Below, in pieces: positions 21,761 to 32,621 of a stretch of 64,000 nucleotides of DNA (position 1 is its first letter; each line of letters begins with the position of its first letter). The stretch lies in the NCBI GenBank assembly GCA_035578175.1, contig JAQMRL010000008.1:60568541-60632540 (forward strand). The letters run 5' to 3'. The notes beneath the pieces were generated by a model. That model was given only the letters and a program-made list of their open reading frames with translations. It had not been told where the DNA came from and made no database searches. The position numbers were made by a program, and so were the translations under genes. Source of the stretch: Catonia carolina (lineage: Eukaryota > Arthropoda > Insecta > Hemiptera > Achilidae).

Positions 21761-22126
21761 GAACCAGTCCACAAAATTTTAAAATTTGAGATAAGGTTAC
21801 AGGCGCGTTTGTGCGACTCAATTAACTATATACACAAAAATAACCAGTCGATTCTGTGGACTGGTTCCCATTAGTAGCCGATATAAAAAGTTCCCAATCA
21901 CAGATTGTTGTATTCGTGTTTTGCATAATAGAACCAATCATTACTGGTTCCTACATTGTCAAAAATTATTTCGAGAAGATTTTTGAAAAGAACCAGTCCA
22001 CAATGTAACCTTTCTACGAAACATGATGTACACGTTTTTATGTTGTGAAAAGAACCAATCCACAGATGGATCTCTTCAGCAAAATGATTAGTTCATACTG
22101 AATAAGTCACCAAGGAACCACTCCAC
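21761..22126 (+). promoter_or_regulatory. Left subterminal repeat cluster
   Basis: Motif GAACCARTCCAC or a close variant occurs at 21761, 21931 (partial), 21990, 22052 and 22115, and inverted at about 21855-21867 and 21943-21951. Most are preceded by TTTTGNA-AAA, the same sequence that leads into the motif in the TIR. They are likely transposase-binding sites, between the TIR and the start codon at 22238. Confidence 0.75.
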
Positions 22127-22237
22127 ATTTTTAGGTTAACCTTACCAGCTGAGCTGAGTTATTGTGCGTTTGAGTCTTTTAGAGTGAGCTAAATTATTGT
22201 TTTTAAGTCTTTTCAAAAATTAAATATATTACGAACA

Positions 22238-25145
22238 ATGTTTTCTTCACGTGCACATAAGATGATGGAATTACTGAAATATAATAATTCAACTTCAAAT
22301 ACCGGTGAGTAAATATTGTTATTCTTTATAACCTAGTATTACGGCAGTTGTTAATCTTTGTTAATTTTTTTAACCTAAAAGTTACATCTAGTCCCTTTCA
22401 TTAAGGACAAAAAAATGATTTACTCCTGATAATATTATTGATCATGTTGGTAGATTAATGATAACTATTATTATTTTGTTTATTATAATGTATTTTTTCT
22501 TTTTAAAAAGAGTTCTCTGCTTCTTAACAGTTATTTACTGTTTTACAATAAACAAAAATTGGTATTTTGTTTAGCTGTGTTCATTATTTTGTGATTGTTA
22601 TTAAAAAAATATCTTTGCTGACTATGATAATTTCATCGGCTCTCTTAAAAGTAATCATTTTTATTCGTATTGTTTAAATTCATTAAAACTGTTCATGCCA
22701 GTGTAAATACATAACAGGTATTAGTAATCAACAAGCTATTATCAGTTTATGAATGTGAATTTCTAATAATTTCTGTTTTAAATGTCAATTTTATTATTAC
22801 CAATTTCTGTTATACACATTCTAAATTCATAATAAGATTGGTTTAGCAAGTAGCTATTATAAAAATAATTTCACTATAATAAATTTTGTTGTGTTACTTT
22901 GAGTACTATGTTGGTCTACATTGGTTTCTTTTTTTTTGCAGGTAACAATGAAAACAATTTTGCTAATAGTAGTGCCTTAATTACTGAAGAAGTGGTGCAT
23001 TCAGATGTAGTTACTAGTGAATATATTGTGTTACAAAATGCTGTTCCTGAAAGTGACATAGATTTTGTGATTGATGAAAATATCTCAATTATTAGTGATC
23101 AAGTGGTACATCAAAACGCAGATACTAGTGAATGTGTTGTATTAGAAAATGGTGTTCTCCAAAGTGACGTGGTTTTAGTTTATGAAATGCAAACTTTACA
23201 AGACTGCACAAATATTACTTCTAATAACAATGATGATATTTGTGTTCCTGAAATTGTTGAAGAAACTAGCAGTTGCCTAAACCAAGACTACAATGAATCG
23301 TCACTTCAGCAAGATGATGAACAAATGAAAGGAAGGAGAAAAAAAGGACGGAAAAGAAAGTATCCATCTCAAAACAGGTTGGAATGCAAGAAAAAGAGGT
23401 ATGGCAATGAAAGCTTTGTTAATTTTACAGGACAACAAATTGCTCCAAAAATATTTAATAACAATTATGATTGTAAATGTACAAAAAACTGTGCTTCTTT
23501 AATTAGTTTAGCTGTTAGGGAGAAAATATTTAATGAATACCACAGTTTAGGTTCGTACAATACACAAACCACCTATATTACTTCTCTTGTATCTGAGCAA
23601 CCCAAAAAAAGACATTACTTTGGCAACACAGAAAAAATCAAGTTTTCCAGGTCATATGTTTTAGCTGGAACGGTTGTTTGTAGAGAAATGTTCTGCAAAA
23701 CCTTAGGCATTTCAACTAAACGTGTAAATACTTCTTTAAGTAAAATGAGAGAATCCTGTATAAAAGACAAAAGAGGAATTTTGCAAGGTGGGAAAAATAA
23801 AGTAAGTGATGAACGTTTAGCTAAAGTGATACAGCATATTAACAAAATACCTAAGTATACATCCCACTATAGCCGAAAAGAAAATCTTGATTGCAAATTT
23901 TTACCACCAGGTGTGACGATTAAGAAAACATTTGAAATGTATAAGGCTGAAAATTCTGACTGTGTAAGTTTTACTAAGTACAAAGATGTACTGTACAAGA
24001 ATTTCAATTTAAAAGTAAAACCTCTGAAAAAGGATACGTGCAATATGTGCGATACATTTAACACAGCAATTAAAGATGAGAAAGATATTATTAAGAAACA
24101 AGATCTTCAGAAAAAGCATAATGATCACATATCTTCAGCACAACTTGCAAGAGATAAAATGAACTCGGATATCATGCAAGCAAAAGAATCTGATACATTT
24201 TCATGTATTACGTTTGATCTTGAAAAAACTTTGCCATTACCCCGCTTGCAAACAAATATAATTTTTTATAAACGCCAATTTTGGCTATACAATGCTGGTG
24301 TACACTGTGCCAAAACAGACAAGGGTTATTGCTATTTGTGGTTAGAGAATGAAGCTGGTAGAGGGGCACAAGAGGTAGGTTCCTGTCTGATTAAACATTT
24401 AAAAGAAAACTTGAGTGAAAAAGTAAATGAACTAGTTCTTTGGTCTGACGCATGTGGCGGTCAGAACAGAAACATAAAAATTACTCTTATGTTGCGGTGT
24501 TTTCTGAGTTCAAAAGAAGCTTTAAACTTGAAGAAAATAACATTACGATACTTAATACCAGGCCATACATTCTTGCCTAACGATACTGATTTTTCACATA
24601 TTGAGAAAGCGCTGAAGCATAAAGACAGATTGTATGATCACACTGTCTACCTTGAAGTTATAAAAAATGCAAAACAAAAATCTCCACTGATAGTTAATAA
24701 AATGAATTCAAGTGATTTTTTTGGAACGGAAAAAGTTGAAAAAATGATAACTAACAGGAAAATGTCTATCGATAAAGAAAAAATTAATTGGTTTAAAACT
24801 AGGGAAATTGAAATAGTGAAAGAGGAGCCATTTCTTGTACGTATGAGGTATGATTTTCACTCTGATAAACAGTATATAATTAATTTTCAAAAAAGGACAC
24901 CTGGAAGACCAACTGTAACTTTTGCTCTAAATAGACTTGTTTCATTGTGGCCCAACGGTAAAACAATTAAACCAGCTAAATTAAAAGACCTGAAAAGCTT
25001 GATGCATCTCATACCTCAAAGCTATCATACTTTTTATGAAAAATTACAACCTACAGAAAAAGATACACCAGAAGACATTGATGGATTTGATAATGAACTA
25101 GACTTTGAACCTGGGGAGGATGAAGATTTTATAATTATTTTGTAA
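22238..25145 (+). CDS. Transposase-like protein (DUF7869-type), two exons, 756 aa
   Basis: Exon 1 is 22238-22304 (MFSSRAHKMMELLKYNNSTS...). The intron is 22305-22941, with donor GTGAGT and acceptor TTTTTTTGCAG. Exon 2 is 22942-25145; the splice preserves the frame (ACC-GGT-AAC). After an acidic N-terminal region comes a basic nuclear-localisation-like stretch (KGRRKKGRKRKYP), then CKCTKNC and CNMCDTF cysteine pairs. A putative RNase-H-like catalytic core follows: D448 in TFDLEKTLPLP, D525 in LWSDACGGQNRN, E577 in DFSHIEKA. The C-terminus is acidic. WSDACGGQNRN is what I remember from insect DUF7869-type proteins. No stop or frameshift was seen. Transposase role inferred from the TIRs and TSD. 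AATAAA at 25309 is a plausible poly-A signal. Confidence 0.8.
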
Positions 25146-25199
25146 TCTATTTTAATATTATTATTATTCACTTTTTATTTTTTCTGCTTTTCAATAATA

Positions 25200-25250
25200 C
25201 TTTTATACTTTTATACTTTTATACTTTATACTTTTATACTTTTATACAAT
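25200..25250. repeat. CTTTTATA-type tandem repeat in transposon 3' region
   Basis: About five to six units of ACTTTTATACTTTTATA directly after the transposase-like gene. Confidence 0.8.
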
Positions 25251-25357
25251 TTTACTGCTTTTATACTTTTCAATAATAATTCTCATTTTTGTTGTATAGT
25301 GATAAACAAATAAAAATATTTACTTCTCATCATTCATCAGTGTTTTCCTGTTATAAT

Positions 25358-25626
25358 GAACCAATCCACAAATACAGCTCAATTTATTAAAATGTGGAAT
25401 TTTGCAAAAAAGAACCAGTCAATGTTTTTCAATAAATTTTTATTTAAATTTGAAAAATCATGACTTTTTATCATTTATCCATAAATAAAAATACTCAAAG
25501 ATTAAAACCAATAAGAGACAGTTAAAATTATAGTTGTTCAGAATTAACTAGGGGCAATAAACTTTAAACCCATTTTTCTCAGTTTTGTTTCCACGTGGAT
25601 TGGTCCCTTTCTGCAAAGTGCCATCC
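25358..25626 (-). promoter_or_regulatory. Right subterminal repeats and TIR
   Basis: GAACCAATCCAC at 25358-25369, GAACCAGTC at 25412-25420 (preceded by TTTTGCAAAAAA as in the TIR), and the inverted TIR motif GTGGATTGGTCCC at 25595-25607 leading to CCATCC at 25621-25626. Confidence 0.75.
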
Positions 25627-25747
25627 AATTAAAGCTTAATGTTCTTCTTCTTCAGGTGCTCTAGCTGGTTTGAATGTAGGCGATTATCATGGCGATGCAG
25701 ATTTTGTCTACTGGTGCTGAAAAGAGTTTTTCACCAATAACATAAAT

Positions 25748-27308
25748 GTGATGCATTGCAGGAAAAAGGACCTAAAGTCAACAAGTATGATTTCACCCTG
25801 TGAGCATTTCAGTCAAGAAATGTCAAAAATTATAATTTTTAGATTTTTGCTTTTGCTGCATCTGTAGTCTTTTAGAACGATTTAGTAGAGGAATTAGTTA
25901 AATATTTTGTTAACTGAATGCATAATATGTAATTTTCTGAACCCACGTAACCACGGAGAAAAGGGACCTAAAGTCGCATATATGAGTTATACATTGCCGA
26001 CTCTTGGTACCATTTCATAGAACACTTCAAACAGAGTAAGCAAACTGCTCATTACTTTTACAAATTTAATTTTTCACTTTTTAACACTTTTTACTGCTAT
26101 TTTTGAGACTATATTAGTATGCATATTCTAAACGTTACTATACAAACATAATCTGTGGCCATAATCTTTAGTGTGTTTGTTTGTATGCGATGTTGTTTAC
26201 ATTGTGCACTTAGTCATCAGTGTTGTGTGTTTATATTGTAGATTATTAACATTATTTTGGTAAATGTTAAAGAAAGAAATTATTCTTAAAATATTAAGTG
26301 ATTATCTGCCCTGCGGCAAACGATCCTATGAGTTACAGATGGTGTATGCCTACTCTGAATCAGAATATACTCAAGAAAACTTTAAACGTGTTTTTCGCAA
26401 AACATAAATTTTTAAAGATTAAACTTCCACAGCGCACTGTTATTTTGAACTTAAGGGTATCCGGAATGCCTATCTCCATAATGTTAATGTAAGAAACATT
26501 TTCTCAAAAACTACTACAGTTATCCTGTTCAATTTTTTTGTGGTTATGTTCAGGCTATTCTACACCCACAGAATTAGTAGTATCTGTATATTTATGTTGG
26601 TAGGAAGATAAGAAGCTGATTTTTGAAATTACCGGGTTTGAAAAGCATAATTTTTTGTCTATTTAAATGAAAAATAAATTTTAAACACATTTTTTTACTG
26701 TAATATTGACTCACTACATTAAAATTATGGTATGAAAGGCCGTGCAAAAATTTCTTTAAAATCCATTCACATTTGGCTGAGAAAATGTTCCCTATGAGTC
26801 AAAAATTGCTGTTTACCGGAAACAAGAAAAAACTAAAAGAGAACACATTAAAAGTACGACTAAATAGTTACCTTTAATACATTCCAGGATCATAATCTGT
26901 AAATTCCTGAACTGTTACATTCGCAGCTGGTCTAATGCCAACTTAAAGTTTTAAAACAAAACAAAATTATGGGTTTTTCATTTGTCATTCAAAAAATAGA
27001 TGTGTTTATGCAAACTGATAACATGTAGAAAATAACATAAGGGTTCAACATATTTTTAATTTTTTTTTGGGTTAAAAATTGTAAAAATCCCAACAAATTA
27101 TACATCATTGGATGCAGAAAATTCTTAATTTTAATAATATGCAAAAAACTGAATACCTATGTAAAAATTTTTAATGTTCCCGTTCCAGGTACCCTTAAAT
27201 AAATGAATTTTAAAACAAAATGTTCAGAATTTTGTGCTTAATATCACTGTGTATCAAAATAAAAATATATATTTTCCTACTTCAGATCCCTTTTCCTGTA
27301 CTGGAAAC
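25748..27308. mobile_element. Second, related TIR element (1.56 kb), TSD AAAT
   Basis: Left TIR contains GCAGGAAAAAGGACCTAAAG (25758-25777). The complement of the right end contains ACAGGAAAAGGGATCTGAAG. TSD AAAT lies at 25744-25747 and 27309-27312; the paralog at about 30860 has a single AAAT at the junction. A subterminal repeat GAGAAAAGGGACCTAAAGTC lies at 25956-25975. The TIR shares the layout of the 21.7-kb element (GATG...TTGCAG, A-run, GGACC or GAACC), so both belong to one superfamily with different downstream motifs. No transposase domain is seen, so it is probably non-autonomous. Confidence 0.7.
26264..26407 (+). CDS. Possible 47-aa ORF in second TIR element
   Basis: ATG at 26264 opens MLKKEIILKILSDYLPCGKR, then SYELQMVYAYSESEYTQENF, and stops at 26407. 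No domain is recognised. It may be a leftover first exon of a transposase or chance. It is the least AT-biased coding stretch in the element. Confidence 0.25.
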   Translation: MLKKEIILKILSDYLPCGKRSYELQMVYAYSESEYTQENFKRVFRKT

Positions 27309-27407
27309 AAATCATAAATAAACAAACTTTATTGCCATGTAAAAAAATTTATATTATAAGAAATGACAAGTGAAAATGTTTGGGATTGAAAATGGGAATA
27401 TCTCTCC

Positions 27408-27623
27408 ATGAAAAAAACCATTATAAATACTGGATCAAAACTGATGTCCTATCTTCTACCACTGATTGAATGTGAGAAAAGATTTAAGAGAGAAATCAAG
27501 TCTTACCTGGTAGAAAAGTCATATTATACAAACCAGAAATTTATGAATGATGGAGTTTTAAATTTATGTTTTATGTTGTATGTGACTGATATTGGCAATT
27601 TGTTTTATGTGATGGTTTTTTAA
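27408..27623 (+). pseudogene. LINE reverse transcriptase C-terminal tail
   Basis: The frame reads LLPLIECEKRFKREIKSYLV, then EKSYYTNQKFMNDG. This matches the end of many non-LTR reverse transcriptases (KLP..I....FKR.LK.YLLEK.YY...EF.ND). Everything upstream of the tail is missing or replaced by the two DNA elements. A closely related but more mutated copy is at 30940-31050. Confidence 0.55.
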
Positions 27624-27780
27624 TGCTTTTTAAGAGATGAAAAATGTTTAATACTGAATTATCCTACTCTTTTTGAATTTTGAATGGATTAAAATTTTAA
27701 ATAAATAAAGATTTTACAACCAGGACTAAAGACGAATAATACACACCCATTATTATTAAGTGAAAATGAAGAGAAAAATA

Positions 27781-28704
27781 CGAGGTGTGGCTATTAAATA
27801 ACGAGACTGACGTAAAAAATGTTATTTTTATTTTATACATAATCACTTATTGCCACCTTCAATATACACTCCTTCTCTATCCCTATAACGCTCCATGTGA
27901 ATTTTCCATAGTTGGAAACAGTGCTGGAAGTCATCTTCTGTCAGCTTCTTCAGGACACGTGCTGCTTTCTCTTTTACAGCTTCCACAGACTCAAATCTTG
28001 TCCCTTTTAATGCAGATTTCCCCTTAGGAAACAGGTAGAAGATAATAACATGTGATGAAATGTGGTTTTTTACTTATGATCCGGAAACAAAGCACCAATC
28101 CATGCACTGGAAGAGCCGAACTTCACGAAGAGCCAAAAAAGCTTAAATGAGCAAGTCAAAATTTAAAGCAATGATGATTGTTATTTTTGATGTTCATGGG
28201 ATTGTGTACCTTCACTTGATCCTGAAGGTCAAACAATTAATCAATATCACTACCTTGAGGTACTTTCTAAATTACGTCAAAGAGTAAGGAAAAACCGCCC
28301 TCAAATGTGGAAGGACAAATATGGGTTCTCCACCAAGACAATGCACCAGCTCATTTCGTGTTATCTGTCAAGAGGTTCCTAGCCAAGTACAGCATCTCAG
28401 TGTTAGAAAATCCACCTTATTCACCAGATCTTGCACCATGTGACTTCTACCTGTTCCCTAAGGTGAAATCTGCATTAAAAGGGACAACATTTGAGTCTGT
28501 GGAAGCTGTAAAAGAGAAAGCGGCACATGTCCTGAAGGAGCTGGCAGAAGATGACTTCCAGCACTGTTTCCAACAATGGAAAATTCACATGGAGCGTTGT
28601 AGGGATAGAGAAGGAGTGTTTATTGAAGGTGACAATAAGTGATTATGTATAAAATTAAAATTAATTTTTTTACGTCAGTCTCATTATTTAATAGCCACAC
28701 CTCG
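27781..28704. mobile_element. Rearranged mariner with 261-bp inverted arms
   Basis: Ends CGAGGTGTGGCTATTAAATA and its complement are flanked by TA (27779-27780 and 28705-28706). The left 261 bp (27781-28041) is an inverted copy of the right 261 bp (28444-28704), including the transposase 3' coding end. The normal 5' half has thus been replaced by a duplicate of the 3' end. The middle (28053-28443) retains the central transposase region. It is non-autonomous and can fold into a long hairpin. Confidence 0.8.
28053..28642 (+). pseudogene. Mariner transposase, catalytic-domain remnant
   Basis: The first catalytic aspartate region reads DEMWFFTYDPETKHQS (28053 on), then an in-frame TAA about 30 codons later. 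FDVHGIVY follows, a frameshift, then an open frame with HQDNAPAH and YSPDLAPCDFYLFP, that is D and D with 34 residues between, the mariner DD34D signature. It ends FQQWKIHMERC...GVFIEGDNK. The N-terminal helix-turn-helix domains are absent. Inactive. Confidence 0.8.
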
Positions 28705-28839
28705 TATATTATGAAATTTTCATGAATTCTGAGCCTGTAAAAACAGTTTCCAATCCAGGGAAATACATTTCTCAAAAAAATATATTTACCCCAACCCATA
28801 ATTAAATGCTTTTTTGACATTAAACTATTTCTGTCCATG

Positions 28840-29084
28840 AAGGGTTAAGGTAAATTATAGGTAAAGTTTAGAAAAATGACCAACAAAATACTAACAAAAT
28901 TTTAACCTGTTCTCCAAAAAGGGTCAAAACACCCAAATAATTAAATAAATAAACTCAAACGTTAATAGAACTTTAAATAAAAAAGATAAGTAAATAAATA
29001 TATCGTGTTCATTGTCCTAATATTATTTTTGAGATATTGTATCTATTCTAAAATAAAATAATATATAATACATAAATATATATG
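28840..29084. other. AT-rich spacer, nothing recognised
   Basis: No ORF or repeat supported. Confidence 0.5.
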
Positions 29085-29392
29085 TCTAAACCACCAGGAT
29101 ACGGTTACAGTAAACACTTACCAATGTTTAAAGCACTTTCGTGTATCTTGTACACATGTTCAGTAATTTTAAAAACTTTTACATTAAAATTTAAAACTTC
29201 CTATGCCTACCATGGCAGTTAAGGAACAGTCCCTATTGTACTATTGGACTATTCTTATCTGCCATAGTAGGAGAAGGAAGTTTTAAATTTTAATTTAATA
29301 GTTTTTAAAATTACTGAAGATGTGTACAAGATACATGAAAGCGCTTTAAACAATGGTAAGTGTTTACTGTTACCATATTCTGGTGGTTTAGA
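29085..29392. mobile_element. Foldback element with degenerate hammerhead motifs
   Basis: Imperfect inverted arms (about 29085-29218 and 29258-29392) start TCTAAACCACCAG and end CTGGTGGTTTAGA. The right arm (+) holds CTGAAGA-T-GTGTA-CAAGA-TACAT-GAAA (29314-29340), which fits the CUGANGA...GAAA hammerhead core with a 5-bp stem II. The left arm (minus, 29163-29137) has CTGAACA with a perfect GTGTA/TACAC stem and GAAA. The layout parallels the 17.7-kb palindrome. Confidence 0.6.
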
Positions 29393-30707
29393 AATATATT
29401 TTTCAATTTTAAATACTACGGCTGTTGATAATCCTACATAGGATGTTTGATAAAATACATAAATAATCTATAATAAAATAATAAATAAAATCAAACTTAG
29501 TAAAAAAATTGATTATACATTGAATTAAAGAATACAAGGAAAAATCATAACAAATTTAATATTAAATATACAAGTACAAAAATTATTTAAAAAAATATTA
29601 TGATTGAATTGGACAAGAATACATTACAAACATCAACTGAATTTATTAAGTTTTACGATAAGGTTGCATAACTTCATAGTTATTAGCAAATAAAATTTTT
29701 TAGATGTTAGCCAGGCCTATAAACGTAAAGCTGATGTTAAAACCTGAGTATTTAAGATTTGCAGTTGGTTTGTATAATGATCTTTACACCAACATAATTT
29801 TAATGTCATTATTAACATAAAAATGACTTAATAAATTTTCTTTCAAGTAAATTTAAATTTCTTGAAAGAAAATTTAAATTTCTTGAAAGAAGTAATTAGT
29901 AGTTTTTATGTAGCTGGAAATATTTAGTTAACAGAGAAAACTTTCTTTTTAAAAGTTCAATTGAATAAACACGATAAAATATATTAGGTAGTAAGTTTGT
30001 TATTCAATTTTGTTTATAAAATTTAAAAAGATTAAGTCTGACATTTATTGGAGTATAATGTGAAATCATTAACAAACATTAGAATTGTCATTGTAAAACC
30101 ATTTTAAAACTTAATTACCGGAGTTAGGTAATGCAATGCAAAGTAAAGGGAAGAAACGCATTACTGTAAGTAGACAAATTTGCGTTCTTAATTAATTGAA
30201 AACAGGCATAGGGTTCTTTGTTCCAGTTAGTCTGCTACTTTGCTTCTCTTTCTTACAAAATAATAAAAGTAAACTATGCTTTTCATCCTGTTTAGAATAG
30301 ATTGAAATCTCCTCTTCCCAACTTTCTTGTTTTCATCGTTATTACCACCACGCTCGTCTATGACTACCTTGATTACTTATAAGAAACCTTACATAGTAAC
30401 CAGTTTTATTCAGTTTATTTCAGTACCATAATAAGATTTCTTTACCAAACATATATGTTTTCATTCCTCTTTATTAGCATTGTATAAAATGTTATTCATT
30501 TTTTAAGAACACACCCTGTTGCATTGTATTAAAAAGTAAATAACACAATTAATTTTGGTATGTTATATTTATAAAAATTAAATGTAGATACATGAATAGA
30601 TTAAAAAGTAATATCTATTAATGTAATATACTACTTTTAAAAAGAAAAATTATTTCAGAATTAAAGTAATTTGATAATTTAATTGTTTATTAATTATTAA
30701 TTGTTTT
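29393..30707. other. AT-rich stretch without a supported gene
   Basis: It contains a short tandem/hairpin patch at about 29841-29895 (AAATTTAAATTTCTTGAAAG twice). Nothing else is recognised. Confidence 0.5.
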
Positions 30708-31060
30708 CATATTAATTGTAAATTATTACAAAATCTTCCATCAGATCTAGAGATAATTAAATCTTTATACTCTTCTTCTTCAGGTGCTCTATCTGGTTTG
30801 AATGTAGGCGATGCAGATTTTATCGACGGGTGCTGAAAAGAGTTTTTCACCGATAACATAAATCATAAATAAACAAACTTTATTGTCATGTAAAATAATT
30901 TGTATTATAATAAATTACAAGTGAAAATGTTTGGGATAGGAAATGGGAATATCTCTCTGTGAAAAAAAAACCATTTTAACTACTGGATCAAAACTTATGT
31001 CCTATCTTCTACAAAGTGATTGAATGTAAAAAAAAAGATTTAAGAGAGAGTTCAAGTCAA
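30708..31060 (+). repeat. LINE-like repeat with empty transposon sites
   Basis: Paralog of the host repeat at 21693-27560. The first junction is GAGATAATTAAATC (single AATT near 30753) and the second is ACATAAATCATAAAT (single AAAT near 30860). It therefore shows the sequence before the two elements inserted, or a sister lineage that never received them. Confidence 0.8.
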
Positions 31061-31404
31061 ATGAATTAAAGTAATTTTATAATTTAATTACACCTATACA
31101 GAATTTTTTCTTGATAACATAAATGGTTCTTAGTAGTAGAAACTAAATAGGATATTAACGGATCGGTATTATTTTAAAGTTGAAATATCTTGAATTCTCT
31201 AAATTATATTATGCTATTTATTATTGTCAATAATTTAAAAGAATCACAAACAAATTTTCACAATGATCTCCTTAATTATTATTTTAAGTACCTAAAATGA
31301 GTATTTATTTACTGTTTTTATATAAAAATGTGTAATAGGAAATATAAAGAATTACAAAATAAGAAAAACTTACTTATTACTGAAAGACGTAACACCTGAG
31401 TAAA

Positions 31405-31775
31405 CCACTGGGTTTGTTTAGCGGTAGAATTGTAACCAAAGTCGCTGTTTAAAAATCATCTGATTTAAAAAAAAAACAATTTTTTTAAAAATCAGCTGTT
31501 TCAAAGCTGAAAATCGGCTGTTAAACAGCCAATTTTTGGAGATGAAAGTTCCGTGGTACAAATCCTAGTAAAGGTAGTAGTTACTTTTATACAGATTTGA
31601 ATACAAAGTTGTGACTTATGGTGTATTTTGATGGTTGGGATTAAATTAACCATACTATCTCAGGAATGGTCAGCCTGAGTCTATACAATACTCATTTACA
31701 AGTCGCAGACATCATCCTCATCTCATTGGGTCATGGGGTTGCTTATTGTTCTTAAATTAAACAGATTGCAACACC
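31405..31775 (+). repeat. tRNA-derived SINE (family C), copy 1
   Basis: Head CTGGGTTTGTTTAGCGGTAG, degenerate B box (GGTACAAATCC), AGTAAAGGTAGTA, body ATGGTCAGCCTGAGTC and GGGTCATGGGGTTGCTTATT, ending AAACAGATTGCAAC. The minus-strand copy at 42.3-42.6 kb has a cleaner head and B box. Confidence 0.65.
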
Positions 31776-32620
31776 CATACATTGTTTTACATTTGACTGT
31801 TTTGCTGCTAATGCAGACGGTGAGAAGGATGATAAATGAAGAAATGCCAGACCTGACCAGGAACCCAGAACCCCGGCGTAGAAGCCGTATCCCACACAAA
31901 CATTAGGGATTAAAAAAATTAACACCACTATCAACTATTACTAATATTGTGAAATACAATTGCTACATATGTCTCTCTTATATTTTTAATTATTTAATTT
32001 TACAGTTCAATAAAATACAGTAAACATTGCTAAATTTTATGTAATTTCATCTCAAATAAATGTTTCATTTTTATAAACATTACTTTATTTAGTAAATTTG
32101 TTTTGTCATGTGAGTTTTAACTTGGTAGCATATTTCTTTTAACCTAAAATGTAGATTGATATTTACCCAAAAGAATTCTAGTGAATCCAGGTTTGTTTTG
32201 TGTCGCTTCAACTAAAAAGAATAAGAAAGTAAAATAATGTTAAGTATAAGGTAATGTTGTTTCCATCATACTGAAATGGCCTTGGTATTAATATGGACAA
32301 AGGTTACCCGGTTGAAGGAAAGGGCAATTGCTGTTTATTTTTAAACATGATATTATTTATTTATCTCTATATCTGTATTATCTTTTATAAAAAATTATTC
32401 ATCTTTTAAAGCACTTCAATCTTTATTCAATAGCAACCAAAATTGTTTTACTCATTGGTAAACAATATGATCAAATAATAATAATATGTGTGTGAGCCAG
32501 GAATCAAACCTAGGATATTATGCTTAATAGATGGTTACAGCATCTCAACTACACAATGGACTCAGTCTATATTTATTTGCTAAACTGGTTTAAGACTGAC
32601 ACTAAAATAAATTTATGCCC
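31776..32620. other. AT-rich stretch with one tRNA-like remnant
   Basis: At about 32485-32560 the minus strand reads GGTTTGATTCCTGGCTCAC (B-box-like) with an upstream tRNA-like head, probably a decayed SINE. Nothing else is recognised. Confidence 0.45.
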
Positions 32621-32621
32621 A

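Larger units (their letters stand above)
21741..25626 (+). mobile_element. 3.9-kb cut-and-paste transposon, TSD AATT, intact transposase-like gene
   Basis: TIRs: left GGATGGCGTTTTGCAGAAAG..., complement of right GGATGGCACTTTGCAGAAAG..., each about 32 bp. The 4-bp TSD AATT is at 21737-21740 and 25627-25630. The paralogous empty site near 30750 has a single AATT, which confirms both ends. Multiple subterminal copies of GAACCARTCCAC lie inside both ends. It carries one two-exon gene of 756 codons. Four-bp TSDs occur in the Sola superfamily, but the superfamily assignment is not certain from sequence alone. The intact ORF suggests recent or ongoing activity. Confidence 0.85.
21693..27620 (+). repeat. 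LINE-like repeat hosting two DNA transposons
   Basis: Own sequence is 21693-21740, 25631-25747 and 27313 onward. The paralog at 30708-31060 carries these three pieces joined without either insertion (ACAAAATCTTCCATCAG, TCTTCTTCAGGTGCTCT, then ATAAATAAACAAACTTTATT). The right-hand piece encodes a LINE reverse-transcriptase tail (27408-27623). Confidence 0.8.

Noticed and set aside
21741..25626. Calling the AATT-TSD element piggyBac, because piggyBac targets an AT-rich 4-mer (TTAA)
   Set aside because: The duplicated target is AATT, not TTAA; the TIR does not begin CCC/CCT; and the protein lacks piggyBac motifs.
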